From: Paenibacillus antri
GTDB taxonomy: Bacteria > Bacillota > Bacilli > Paenibacillales > YIM-B00363
NCBI RefSeq assembly: GCF_005765165.1
Contig: NZ_VCIW01000001.1
Coordinates: 372,001-436,000 of the forward strand
DNA length: 64,000 nt
Direction: 5' to 3'
Below the pieces are notes generated by a model, which searched no databases, had not been told where the DNA came from, and saw only the letters and a list, made by a program, of their open reading frames with translations. This document shows positions 43,558 to 53,093 of the stretch, one piece after another. The number at the start of each line of letters is the position of its first letter. Positions within the stretch are counted from its first letter, which is position 1. Made by a program: the position numbers and the translations under genes.

Positions 43558-45189
43558 TTATTCGGCGTCGAATCGAGCCTGCGCAGCGTTGTACGCGCCG
43601 ACGAAGTCGTCTTCGCCCAGCTTTTTCGCTTGCTGGAGCCATGCATCCCATTCGGCTTGACCGTAAGAATCCGTAAGGACGTACTTCGCGCTGAATTCTT
43701 CGCCCGCCTTCTGCAGCGTCGCGGCGAGGTCGGCGATCGTCGAGTTTTCCTCATCCGTAAATTTCAATACGGGGTCCAGCGGAAGCTTCATGTCCTTCAT
43801 CATGTCTTGCGCTTCTTGTTCCTTCTCCGTGTAGTTATAGTACACGCTGCGACGGTCGGTACGCGTGTAGAATCCTTGTACCCACATGCCGTACTTATCT
43901 TCCAGCACTTTGATCTCGATCAAATCAAGATCCTTCAGCTCCGGATATACGACTTTGCCGTCGGCTCCCAGCTCATAATTTTCGCCTTGTTGGCCCACCG
44001 TCATGAGCTCGGCGCCGGACGGGCTGGTAAGGTAGTCCATCAGCTTCATCGACACTTCCGTATTTTCGTTCTTCGCGATCGCGTGGCCGTAGCTGGAGAT
44101 CATCGGCAGGCTGCGAATTTTGAATTCCGGTCCGACCGGGTTGCCGTAACGCAGGTCGTATTCCGGATTCGTCTCTTTCACTTGGTTGTAGAACATATCC
44201 AATCGGCCGATCCAGTCGAACGTGACGAACGATTGATCCGTCGTCATCTTCGCCGTCCAGTTGGCCGAGGTGTCGGTCACGAATTCCGGATCGAGCAGTC
44301 CTTCTTGGCGAAGCTTCTTCATAAAGTCGAGCATTTCTTTATATTCCGGCTTCGTGAACGCCAATTCCCATTTGCCTGTATCTTCATTGTAATTGTGCGG
44401 ATAACCGGCGATGTTCCAACCGTATCCCCAATCCCGGAAAATCCAGGCTTGCGTCTTCGAAGCGTAAGGAATCGAATCCGGATAGAGCTCTTTCAATTTC
44501 TTCAAGGCTTGGTAGAACTCTTCGGTGTTCGTCCATAACGGAATGTTATGTTTATCGAAAATATCTTTGCGGTACAGGAAGCCGTGGTTCACCTCGCGGT
44601 TCAGTCCGTAGATCGGCCACGTATAGATGTTGCCGCCGTCGTCCGAATACGATTTCATGACCCAGTTGTTTTCCGCGTTATCTACGTACATCGCTTTAAA
44701 GTTAGGCAGCTGATCGAGGTAATCGTTAATCGGAGCGAAGGCGCCTTTGCCTCCCAATTCGTTAATTTCCGCGAGGCTCGGCCCGTGAATAATGTCCGGA
44801 AGGTCTCCGGAGGCCATGATCACTTTGAGCTTTTCCGCATAAGTCGCAGTAGAGTAAAACTGGAGATCCACTTTCACGCCGGTTCTTTCTTCCAATTCTT
44901 TCACGACCCACTTGTCGTTCAGATTGGAAGCATCGCTGGAGACAAGCATTTTGATCGTGGTCGGTTTGTCTACAAGCGGTAGCTTGAGGCCGCCCGTATC
45001 GCCGTATTGGGCGGACAGGTCTTCTTCAGGGGCTTTCTCGGATCCCTGAGCCGGAGGGGTTTCGTTTCCGGATGTGGCAGGCGGAGTTTCGTTCCCGTTG
45101 CCGTCGGTGCTGTTTCCGCCGCTACATGCCGCAAGCGTTGTAGTGACAAGTACAGAAGCTAGAAGCGTTGCTAAAACCTTTCTTGACAT
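43558..45189 (-). CDS. Extracellular sugar-binding lipoprotein (LplA-like)
   Basis: 543 residues from ATG 45189 (GGGAGGAG about 7 nt upstream). Signal peptide with lipobox LAAC (C22), a Gly/Asn/Thr/Glu-rich linker to about residue 60, then a type 1 solute-binding fold (TTIKMLVSSDASNLNDKWVVKELEE). Its operon partners are the two permeases. The divergent lyase gene suggests it binds unsaturated oligosaccharides from an acidic polysaccharide. The longer in-frame start at 45312 would precede the signal peptide and is rejected. Confidence 0.93.
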   Translation of the reverse strand: MSRKVLATLLASVLVTTTLAACSGGNSTDGNGNETPPATSGNETPPAQGSEKAPEEDLSAQYGDTGGLKLPLVDKPTTIKMLVSSDASNLNDKWVVKELEERTGVKVDLQFYSTATYAEKLKVIMASGDLPDIIHGPSLAEINELGGKGAFAPINDYLDQLPNFKAMYVDNAENNWVMKSYSDDGGNIYTWPIYGLNREVNHGFLYRKDIFDKHNIPLWTNTEEFYQALKKLKELYPDSIPYASKTQAWIFRDWGYGWNIAGYPHNYNEDTGKWELAFTKPEYKEMLDFMKKLRQEGLLDPEFVTDTSANWTAKMTTDQSFVTFDWIGRLDMFYNQVKETNPEYDLRYGNPVGPEFKIRSLPMISSYGHAIAKNENTEVSMKLMDYLTSPSGAELMTVGQQGENYELGADGKVVYPELKDLDLIEIKVLEDKYGMWVQGFYTRTDRRSVYYNYTEKEQEAQDMMKDMKLPLDPVLKFTDEENSTIADLAATLQKAGEEFSAKYVLTDSYGQAEWDAWLQQAKKLGEDDFVGAYNAAQARFDAE

Positions 45190-45525
45190 GCGTTCTCCTC
45201 CCTTTTTTGGAAAAAAGTAATACCCTGAGAGCAATTGACCATTTATGTGGCGGTGCACTCCCATCCCCGAAAAACAAATCGGCGAAACCAAAGAGGTGTC
45301 GGACGATGTCAACTTTATGAATTAGATATGTAACACAAGTTGTAATCCGCATGGGTTGACACCGCTTACCTTCTAAAAATAAAATGGTGTTGTCAATTAG
45401 ATAATATGCAGGACGCTTTCGTATGTCAAGATAAAAAAAGGGGGGCGGCGGGTAATTTTATAGGAACCACCGTGTTTTTTAAGGACCGTACACGCGAAAC
45501 AACGAAGGAAGAGGAGGAAAATAAG
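45190..45525. promoter_or_regulatory. Divergent regulatory region with TGTCAA/TTGACA repeats and lyase promoter
   Basis: This 336-nt gene-free region lies between the lipoprotein and the lyase genes. Plus-strand promoter: -35 TTGACA (45356-45361), 18-nt spacer, -10 TAAAAT (45380-45385). The -35 is part of an inverted pair TTGACACC / GGTGTTGTCAA that spans to 45400. TGTCAA also occurs near 45308 and 45424. The spacing suggests a repressor or activator site that controls both directions, a natural target for the GntR-type regulator at 53094. A long open frame extends upstream of the lyase start here but has no ribosome site. Confidence 0.5.
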
Positions 45526-48500
45526 TTGGCGAAATGGCTCAAAAAACTTAAGTCGTTCATTTGCCTGCTGATTTTTATTAGCCTTGCGCTCTCGTCTTTG
45601 CAGCCGGCATTAGCCAATCCGTTAGAAGAACAAGACGAATTCGATCGGCTTCGAATGAAGTGGCGGTACTATCTTACAGGCGAAGATCGGTATGAGCTGC
45701 CCGTAACCGATCCCGATCTGGCGGCCCGGATCGACGGAATTACAAGCAACGGCCAGTCGGCCTGGAGCACCATGAACAAGGAGGCGGATCGTACCTATTT
45801 ATGGGTCGATGCCGTCCCGTCTCGTTTTCCGGATTCCTCTTATATCTATGAAAATATCAAACGGTTGTACCGAATGGCGTTGGCTTACACGACCAAAGGA
45901 TCGTCGTTGGAAGGGAACCCGGAGCTGTTGAACGACACGATCCAGGGCCTGGATTGGGTATATGAGAATCAATACAATGAACGGTTGGACTGGAAGGTCA
46001 ACTACCATCATTGGGAGATTAATATTCCTACGACATTATCCAATATATCGACGCTTCTCTATGACCGCTTGGGAGAAGCGAGAATTTCGAACTATATGAA
46101 TGCAGTGCACAAGTTCGCGAACGATCCGACCACTTATGCCCTGTCCACCGTTCCGTCCTACGGGGCCAACCGGCTCTCCGAATCCCTCCCGATCGCGCTC
46201 AGAGGCATTCTGGTCAAGGACCGAAGCCGTCTGGCGCTCGTCCGCGACCGCTTAGGGGATTTCGAAGCGTTGATCTACCCGTTCGTGATGGACGGCAACG
46301 GCTGGTATCGGGACGGTTCCTTCATCTCCCACGATCGTCATGCCTACAACGGAACCTATGGGTTGGAGCAGTACAGCATACTCATCTCGCTTATGTATTT
46401 GCTGGACGGCTCTTCATGGGAAATTACCGATCCTCGCGTGGACAATGTATATCAGTGGACGAACGACGGGTACCTTCCGCTCGTACACCGAGGGCGGATG
46501 ATGGATATGGTGAACGGGAGATCGATCGCGAGGCCGGGCTCCAGCGACCATGTTCAAGGCAACAAATTGATCGATTCTTTGTTGATCTTAAGCGAATTTG
46601 CGGACCCGCAAAATGCGCTCCTTTATAAGCAGGTCATCAAGGAGTGGGTCCAGGGGAAAACGGGGACCGGCTACGATTACCGCAAGGGCGCATCGATCCC
46701 CATGCTTCTCCGAGCGAACGCCATTCTGAAGGACGATACGGTTACCGCAGCCCCCCCACTCTCCTATACGCAGTATTCGGGGATGGACCGGGCGGTTCAA
46801 CAGCGGCCGACATACGCTTTCGGCGTAAGCATGTTCTCGAACCGGGTGTATGATTTCGAAACGGTGAACGGCGAAAATCTGAAAGGATGGTACACCTCCT
46901 CGGGAATGACATACGTCTATGATCGGGATATCTCGCAGTACAACGAAAATTATTGGACGACCGTCAATATGAAGCGGCTGCCGGGAACGACGGTGGATGC
47001 GGAATATGGCCGACCGGAAGCCGACAGCAATAAGCTGAGCACGAAAAGCTGGGTAGGCGGGGTGGAAATCTCCGACCTGTTCGGCGCCTCGGGCATGGAG
47101 CTCGAGGGGTACAGGACGACTCTGAACGCGAAGAAATCCTGGTTCGCCTTCGACGACGAAATCGTCGCTTTAGGTTCCGACATCGACAGTACGGACGACC
47201 GGACGATCGAGACGATCATCGAGAACCGCAGATTGAAGGCCGAAGGAGAACATCGGCTCACCGTAAACGGGGAAGTCCTGCCGACGTCCGACGGGTGGAG
47301 CGCGGAGCTGGGCGGCGTACGCGACATTCATCTCGAAGGCCGGACGGAAGGCTCCGATATCGGCTACGTGTTCCCGGACGGCGGCGCAACGGTCCAAGCG
47401 CTTCAGGAGGTAAGAAGCGGAACATGGAGCGACGTATCCAGACTGGCGACGGATCCCAAGGTATATTCGAACCGCTTCTTGAATCTATGGTTCGATCACG
47501 GCAAGAGCCCGGCAAACGCGAAGTATTCTTACATCCTGCTCCCGGACCGAACGGCGGAAGAGGTTTCCCGATACTCCGCGCAGCCGGATGTGACGATCCT
47601 CGAACAGAACGAATACGTTCATGCCGTTAGAGAGAACGACTTGAACGTGACTGCGGCTTTATTCTGGAGCGACGTAAAGCGTACGGTGGATCGACTGATC
47701 ACGGCGGACAAAAAGGCGGCGGTTGCGGTTCGCGAAACGGACGGCCGGCTGGAAGTGGCGGTTTCCGATCCGACGCATGAAAACCGCGGGATCATCGAGG
47801 TCGAAATCCATAGAAGCGCCGCCGGCGTGGTCGAATCGGACGCTTCGATTAAGGTGCTGCGGCTTGAGCCGACGATCCGGTTGGCGGTGCAGACGAACGG
47901 CAGCCTGGGCCGGACGCAGAGCATTCTCTTCGATCTGGTCAACGAAGAGAAGCCGTCCGCTCTCATTCTGTCGCCGGTCGCGGACGCTTCCGTTCACGGC
48001 GGCGACGCGGCGACCGAGACGTTCGGCGCCTCTACGACCATGTCGGCGAGAGATGCCGGGGATGCCTCGAAAAACCGGAAATCGTACGTAAAATTCGATT
48101 TGGCGTCTGTGGAGACGGTCGACCGCGCCGTACTGCGGGTCAATACCTTCCATCCGTCCGGCGCCTTCGCCGTATTGAACGCATACGGGGCCGGGAACGG
48201 TTGGACCGAGCAGGACATCCGTTGGGACAACGCGCCGGCCGCCGAAACCGGAGCGCTCGATTGGACGTTCGTGAACGGCATGGAGCGATATTACGAGTTG
48301 GACGTCACGGAATATGTCCGGGGGAAAGCCGCCGACGTCGGGACGGCGACGTTGATGGTGGCGGGAACGGATTATGAAGACGTCAATCTCGCGTTGCACA
48401 GCAGGGAACATTCTTACCGCGGACCGCAGCTTGCGATCGAAGGAACCTTCGCATCGGGGACGCCGGTCGCGGTTCCCGACTCGCCATCCTACGGGAACGC

Positions 48501-51500
48501 AACGACCGTCGCGGCCGATGAAAGCTTTGACGGCGACGCGACCGGCAGTATGCCGGAAGGGTGGTCCGTCCGGCCGATCGGCGGGCAGGCGGCCGTATAT
48601 GAGCAGCCCGGCTCGATGAATGACCGGGAACTGCTGCTGACTTCCGACGCAGAAGGATTGACCGCCTCCTTCCCGTTCGAGCCGCAGCAAGGTTTGGTTT
48701 TTGCCGAATTCCGGGTGAAGGCGCAATCCTCCGCGGTACCGTTCGAGATCGCCCTTCTGGAATCCGCCGGCGAAGAAGCGGCGGTCAAGATCGCGCTGAA
48801 CGGCAAAGGGCGAATCACCGCAACGGACGGAGGCTCCGTCTCTTATCTTCAATCGTATGCCGCGAACGTCTGGTACAAGATCAAGCTGGTATTGGATACG
48901 CAGACGGACGCGTACGATATCTACATCGACGAGGCCAGGAAAGGGGCCCGATTGGAACTGACGCGGCCCTCGGAAGCCTTAAGCGCGATCCGATTCGCGG
49001 CCGCGCCGACCGGTCGCTTCTACGTTGACGATGCGACGGCGGGAATCGCAGACGCTATGGAGCCCGCGCCGACGGAGCGGGACATTCTGAACCGCGACGC
49101 CGCCGACGCCGTTCTGCCTCAGTACACCGTTAACGATCATTTCAACGTTTCCGGTACGGACTCGCTTGTCGGGTGGGCGTTCAACCAAGCGGGCGGTACG
49201 GTGCGTCTGACCGACCAGCCGAACGGGGTGAACAAAAGCCTAAGCATCGTCAAGTCGGGGACCGGGCAGACGGCAGCCACGAAGTCCTTCGGAGCGTTAG
49301 GCGGAAAAACCGCCGTTGAATTTTGGCTAAGGCCGGAGCAGACCGATCAAACGTTCGGCGCGCCGTATGTCAGAGACGCGGGCAACCGGGACATCGCCAT
49401 CGTTCTATTCGGTAATAACGGCAACATCACTGCATTTCACGGATCGTCCGGCGTTAGCATTATGCCTTATCAAGCCGGCGAATGGTACCATATGAGGCTT
49501 GAGATCGACCCAATCGGGAAGATGTACGACCTTTATATCAACGGCAAGCTGGCGGCGGACAATTACGCGTACCGGAATGCCTCCGCTTCGGGTGTGAGCA
49601 GGCTGCTCTTCTTTAGCAACGCAACGTCCGGCGCGCTGCAGATCGATAACGTCCGGGTCGTCTCCGAGGAAGACGAGATGGCGTCCCCGGCTCCCGGAAC
49701 GACTCCCTCCATTACGCTTCAGGCGCCGGAGGAGGCGCGTCCGAAGGAAGCGGTTCAAGTTCGGCTGGACCTGCAAAGCATGGGATACGAAGTCCGGCCG
49801 GAGCGGATCGTCGTCGCCTACGACGAAGGCGTCCTGTCTTTCGAAGGCTTGGAAGGCGGAGCGCCGGAAGCTTCCTACGTCGTCGCCGCCGAGAATCCCG
49901 GCCGGCTCGCGCTGACTTGGACGGAAAGCGTACCTATTGCGGATAGCGCGGATCTCCCCCGCTTGAATTTCAGGGTGAAGGATCAGCCTGACGCGGAGCG
50001 CGCGAGAATCGAATTGTTTACGGCCGAGATGTTCTTGCTTCCGGACGGGGTATCGGTAAGGACGCCGCGGGAAGAGGCGGTTATTTCCATTCATGCCGAC
50101 GTAACGTCGTTTTACACGGTTAACGACGATTTTAACGGATCGGAATTGCCGACAAGCTGGCTGTATAACGAAGCAGGCGGGACCGTTCGTCTGTCCGATA
50201 TGCCGAACGGCGCGAACCGCAGCTTGAGCATCGTCAACGCTCGATCCGGCCAAACGGCGGCGATCCGGGAGTTCGATTCGCTTACCGGGGAAGTGACGGT
50301 GGAGTATTGGGTGAAGCCGGCGCAGCGGAACCAGACGTTCGGCGCGCCGTATGCGAAGGACGCCGCAGGGCGCGATAATGCCGTGATTCTGTTTCTTAAC
50401 AACGGCACGATTCAGGCGTTTAACGGGAGCGCGCCTTCCGCGACGGTCCTGATGTCGTACCAAGCCGACGAGTGGTACCATATGAGGCTGGTCCTCGATA
50501 CCGATTCGAAAACGTATGATTTGTTTATTAACGGAATGCCGGCCGCCGATGACTTCGCTTTCCGGAACGCAAGCAGCGCGGGAATCGGCAGGCTCCAGTT
50601 CTTTAGCAATGCAACGGCGGGAGCGCTGCACCTCGATAATGTTCGGGTGATCTCGGAGGCGGACCTGTCGGCAGGCCCGAATCCTGCGGAAGTTCCCGCA
50701 CTGACGCTGCAGGCGCCGGAGGAAGCGCCGATCGGCGAAGCGTTCCACGTGCAATTGAATATGGAGAACAGAGGTTATGAGGTTCGACCGGAGCGAGCGA
50801 TTCTCGCTTATGATCCAGGGGTATTTACCTATGAAGGCCTTGACGAGACGGTATCGTCTTCGGTCTACGACATCAATGACAGTACCCCGGGGTACATTGC
50901 TTTCACTTGGCTCGACGCGGCTGCTTTCGCCGCGAACGAGCCGCTGACGCGACTGAATTTCAAGGTGAACGAAGGAGCGGCGGCGGAAGCGGGAAGCATC
51001 CGGTTGTTTGCCTCCGAGTTATATCTGCTCGCCGAAGGAGCTTCCATACGTACGGGCCATGATGACGCCACCGTCAACGTCTTGAGAGATACGACGGCGC
51101 CGGTGTCTTCCGCGACGCTTTCTCCCGAATCCCCGAACGGAGGAGACGGATGGTACACCGTTCCGATGAGCGTCCGTCTTGAAGCGGTCGACGACTTGTC
51201 GGGACCCGACCGGATTGAAATCCGGTTGAACGGCGGCGTTACATGGGATGTGTATCGCGCCGATTCGGTCCATCTCCTCTTCGCCCAAGACGGCGAATAC
51301 ACGCTGGCCTATCGGGCGGCCGATAAAGCGGGCAATGTGGAGGAGGAGCGCTCGATCGCATGGAAGCTGGACCGTACCGCCCCGGAAATCGACTTCGGTA
51401 TCATTCCGAATGCGGTCTATTCCAATACGGGAGAACTTACGTTGCAAGTCTCCGTAACGGATCAAGGATCCGGTGCGGATGCCGGGCAAACCGTAATCAT

Positions 51501-51849
51501 GCTGGACGGCCTGCCGGCGGAGCCGGATGCGGCGATCCCGCTGTACCGTCTTCCGCCGGGGGCGCATACGCTTACCGTCAGCGCGAGCGATCGCGCCGGG
51601 AACACGTCAAGCGGCGCCGTTACCTTCTATACGGAGACGAGTCTACAGGCTTTGAAGGAGCTCGTCGAGCGCTTTGCCGAAACCGGCGCGATCGAGAATA
51701 GAGGCATTGCCGTCAGCCTGCTTCAGAAGCTGGAGGCGGAATCCTTGCAGTCGTTCGTGAATGAGGCGAACGCGCTGAGAGGCAAGCATATCGCGACCGA
51801 GGAAGCGGAGATTCTGATTCGCAACGGAATATACCTTTTGAATCAATAG
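45526..51849 (+). CDS. Secreted polysaccharide lyase family 8 enzyme, multidomain
   Basis: 2107-residue exported lyase. TTG start at 45526 with GAGGAGG 8 nt upstream; signal peptide to about residue 30 (PALA|NP). The alpha/alpha-toroid carries NYHHWEINIP near 158, GWYRDGSFISHDRHAYNGTYG near 262-282 (His and Tyr of the elimination pair) and NGRSIARPG, all PL8 hallmarks. The central beta domains run to about 810. A DNRLRE/CBM96-like module (VADASVHGGDAATETFG) lies at about 820-980, then a concanavalin-like domain. Two tandem copies of a LamG-like plus cohesin-like unit follow, then Ig-like domains and a FIMAH-like end. It should cleave hyaluronan, chondroitin, xanthan or a similar uronic-acid polymer. 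The exact substrate is not readable. Confidence 0.9.
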   Translation: MAKWLKKLKSFICLLIFISLALSSLQPALANPLEEQDEFDRLRMKWRYYLTGEDRYELPVTDPDLAARIDGITSNGQSAWSTMNKEADRTYLWVDAVPSRFPDSSYIYENIKRLYRMALAYTTKGSSLEGNPELLNDTIQGLDWVYENQYNERLDWKVNYHHWEINIPTTLSNISTLLYDRLGEARISNYMNAVHKFANDPTTYALSTVPSYGANRLSESLPIALRGILVKDRSRLALVRDRLGDFEALIYPFVMDGNGWYRDGSFISHDRHAYNGTYGLEQYSILISLMYLLDGSSWEITDPRVDNVYQWTNDGYLPLVHRGRMMDMVNGRSIARPGSSDHVQGNKLIDSLLILSEFADPQNALLYKQVIKEWVQGKTGTGYDYRKGASIPMLLRANAILKDDTVTAAPPLSYTQYSGMDRAVQQRPTYAFGVSMFSNRVYDFETVNGENLKGWYTSSGMTYVYDRDISQYNENYWTTVNMKRLPGTTVDAEYGRPEADSNKLSTKSWVGGVEISDLFGASGMELEGYRTTLNAKKSWFAFDDEIVALGSDIDSTDDRTIETIIENRRLKAEGEHRLTVNGEVLPTSDGWSAELGGVRDIHLEGRTEGSDIGYVFPDGGATVQALQEVRSGTWSDVSRLATDPKVYSNRFLNLWFDHGKSPANAKYSYILLPDRTAEEVSRYSAQPDVTILEQNEYVHAVRENDLNVTAALFWSDVKRTVDRLITADKKAAVAVRETDGRLEVAVSDPTHENRGIIEVEIHRSAAGVVESDASIKVLRLEPTIRLAVQTNGSLGRTQSILFDLVNEEKPSALILSPVADASVHGGDAATETFGASTTMSARDAGDASKNRKSYVKFDLASVETVDRAVLRVNTFHPSGAFAVLNAYGAGNGWTEQDIRWDNAPAAETGALDWTFVNGMERYYELDVTEYVRGKAADVGTATLMVAGTDYEDVNLALHSREHSYRGPQLAIEGTFASGTPVAVPDSPSYGNATTVAADESFDGDATGSMPEGWSVRPIGGQAAVYEQPGSMNDRELLLTSDAEGLTASFPFEPQQGLVFAEFRVKAQSSAVPFEIALLESAGEEAAVKIALNGKGRITATDGGSVSYLQSYAANVWYKIKLVLDTQTDAYDIYIDEARKGARLELTRPSEALSAIRFAAAPTGRFYVDDATAGIADAMEPAPTERDILNRDAADAVLPQYTVNDHFNVSGTDSLVGWAFNQAGGTVRLTDQPNGVNKSLSIVKSGTGQTAATKSFGALGGKTAVEFWLRPEQTDQTFGAPYVRDAGNRDIAIVLFGNNGNITAFHGSSGVSIMPYQAGEWYHMRLEIDPIGKMYDLYINGKLAADNYAYRNASASGVSRLLFFSNATSGALQIDNVRVVSEEDEMASPAPGTTPSITLQAPEEARPKEAVQVRLDLQSMGYEVRPERIVVAYDEGVLSFEGLEGGAPEASYVVAAENPGRLALTWTESVPIADSADLPRLNFRVKDQPDAERARIELFTAEMFLLPDGVSVRTPREEAVISIHADVTSFYTVNDDFNGSELPTSWLYNEAGGTVRLSDMPNGANRSLSIVNARSGQTAAIREFDSLTGEVTVEYWVKPAQRNQTFGAPYAKDAAGRDNAVILFLNNGTIQAFNGSAPSATVLMSYQADEWYHMRLVLDTDSKTYDLFINGMPAADDFAFRNASSAGIGRLQFFSNATAGALHLDNVRVISEADLSAGPNPAEVPALTLQAPEEAPIGEAFHVQLNMENRGYEVRPERAILAYDPGVFTYEGLDETVSSSVYDINDSTPGYIAFTWLDAAAFAANEPLTRLNFKVNEGAAAEAGSIRLFASELYLLAEGASIRTGHDDATVNVLRDTTAPVSSATLSPESPNGGDGWYTVPMSVRLEAVDDLSGPDRIEIRLNGGVTWDVYRADSVHLLFAQDGEYTLAYRAADKAGNVEEERSIAWKLDRTAPEIDFGIIPNAVYSNTGELTLQVSVTDQGSGADAGQTVIMLDGLPAEPDAAIPLYRLPPGAHTLTVSASDRAGNTSSGAVTFYTETSLQALKELVERFAETGAIENRGIAVSLLQKLEAESLQSFVNEANALRGKHIATEEAEILIRNGIYLLNQ
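49123..51094 (+). repeat. Tandem duplication of a ~330-residue module inside the lyase
   Basis: Copy 1 (49123-50112) and copy 2 (50113 to about 51094) each begin YTVND-x-FN and continue with GGTVRL, QTFGAPY and EWYHMRL. GALxxDNVRV, LQAPEEA and GYEVRPER follow. Each encodes a laminin-G-like domain followed by a cohesin-like domain. The copies have clearly diverged, so the duplication is not recent. Confidence 0.85.
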
Positions 51850-51875
51850 TGAATTAGAATAGAGTTTATAATGTG

Positions 51876-51905
51876 TTGACAGTACTCGAAATAAGTAAAT
51901 ATAAT
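51876..51905 (+). promoter_or_regulatory. Sigma-A-type promoter upstream of dehydrogenase
   Basis: -35 TTGACA (51876-51881), 18-nt spacer, -10 TATAAT (51900-51905), both perfect consensus hexamers, 64 nt before the dehydrogenase start and just after the lyase stop. Confidence 0.8.
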
Positions 51906-51968
51906 AGCTTATGTAAATTAGATGTCATGTACAGAACAAGTTGGATCGGATCGGAGGAGTTTTTATTG

Positions 51969-52976
51969 ATGCGGAGCGTCGTAAGTCATGAGCAACAGGT
52001 CAAGGTGATTGATAAGGAACGCCCTGTCATTCAGCCTAACTACGTCTTAATGCATACCCGGTACTCCATGGTCAGCCCGGGAACCGAATTGACCTCGATC
52101 CGAAGAAGCGGATCGGTTCCTTCTTCCCTCGGGTACAGCGCGGCAGGGATTGCAGTGGAGGTCGGAGAACAGGTCGACCATATTCGAATCGGTCAGCCCG
52201 TTGCATGTTACGGAGCTCCTTATGTGAATCACTCCGAATATTTGTTGGTTCCTAAGCACCTGGTCACCCCGGTGCCGGATCACGTCCATCTCAAAGAAGC
52301 GGCGTCGGCCGGGCTCGGAGCCATCGCCATTCACGCATTGCGACAGTCCGGGTTAGTCTTCGGCGAAGTCGCAGTCGTGATCGGACTCGGAATCATCGGT
52401 CAGCTTCTCGCCCGCATTGCGCATGCGGCCGCCATGAAAGTGATTGCGCTTGACCTGATCGAAGAACGCAGGAATGCGCTTCGGGAGGTGTCAGGGATCG
52501 CCGTATGCTCCACCAATTCCGAATTGGAGGAAGCCGTTGCCCGGATGACGGGCAATATCGGTGCGGACGCCGTATTTCATTGCGCGGCGGGCCGGCAGAA
52601 AGAGCTCCTTGACGGCAGCTTCGACTGGATTCGAGATCGAGGCAAGATCGTGATCGTCGGCGACATGGTCATGGAATTTACCCGGTCGCAGATGTTCAAG
52701 AAGGAAGCCGACGTCATCATCTCCCGGGCCGGGGGTCCGGGTCGATATGACGCCTCCTATGAGAAGGAATGCCGCGATTACCCGATCGGCTATGTTCGAT
52801 GGACGGAAGGAAGAAATACGCAGGAATACGTCCGCCTCTTATCCGAACGGCGGATAAGCGTAAGTTCGTTAATTACGAGGCAGGCCTCCTTGATTGACGT
52901 AGCGGAAATGTACCGCGATTTTGTAGATAGACCGCAGCAAATTTTGGGGGGCGTCATTTCCTTCGACGGACCGTAA
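51969..52976 (+). CDS. Medium-chain zinc-type dehydrogenase (threonine/sorbitol dehydrogenase-like), atypical
   Basis: 335 residues from ATG 51969 (GGAGG about 10 nt upstream); the upstream open frame to 51873 has no ribosome site. A GroES-like domain (MVSPGTELTSIR, GYSAAGIAVEVGEQVDHI) is followed by a Rossmann domain with VVIGLGIIGQLLARIA. The catalytic-zinc Cys/His normally found early in the family and the four-Cys structural zinc loop are not visible. It therefore belongs to the Zn-poor branch that includes bacteriochlorophyllide dehydrogenase-like proteins. It probably oxidises a sugar or reduces a keto-sugar from the lyase products. Confidence 0.85.
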   Translation: MRSVVSHEQQVKVIDKERPVIQPNYVLMHTRYSMVSPGTELTSIRRSGSVPSSLGYSAAGIAVEVGEQVDHIRIGQPVACYGAPYVNHSEYLLVPKHLVTPVPDHVHLKEAASAGLGAIAIHALRQSGLVFGEVAVVIGLGIIGQLLARIAHAAAMKVIALDLIEERRNALREVSGIAVCSTNSELEEAVARMTGNIGADAVFHCAAGRQKELLDGSFDWIRDRGKIVIVGDMVMEFTRSQMFKKEADVIISRAGGPGRYDASYEKECRDYPIGYVRWTEGRNTQEYVRLLSERRISVSSLITRQASLIDVAEMYRDFVDRPQQILGGVISFDGP

Positions 52977-52992
52977 GTACCGCCCCCTATTC

Positions 52993-53024
52993 GAAAGAGG
53001 CGTCTTACGTTCGGCGCCTCTTTC
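52993..53024 (+). terminator. Terminator after dehydrogenase
   Basis: Perfect arms GAAAGAGGCG (52993-53002) and CGCCTCTTTC (53015-53024), then CTGTTTATT. Confidence 0.8.
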
Positions 53025-53093
53025 CTGTTTATTGAAAATGAGATCAGGATTGTGTACGATGCTAATTGAACAAAGGAATGGAGGCAAGCTAAG

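Noticed and set aside
45406-45525. N-terminal extension of the lyase frame
   Set aside because: Would place about 40 charged residues before a clear signal peptide. The TTG at 45526 has the AGGAGG site.
49123-51094. Insertion-sequence or recombination repeat
   Set aside because: The duplicated units are in frame, diverged and encode matching domains, so this is a protein-domain duplication.
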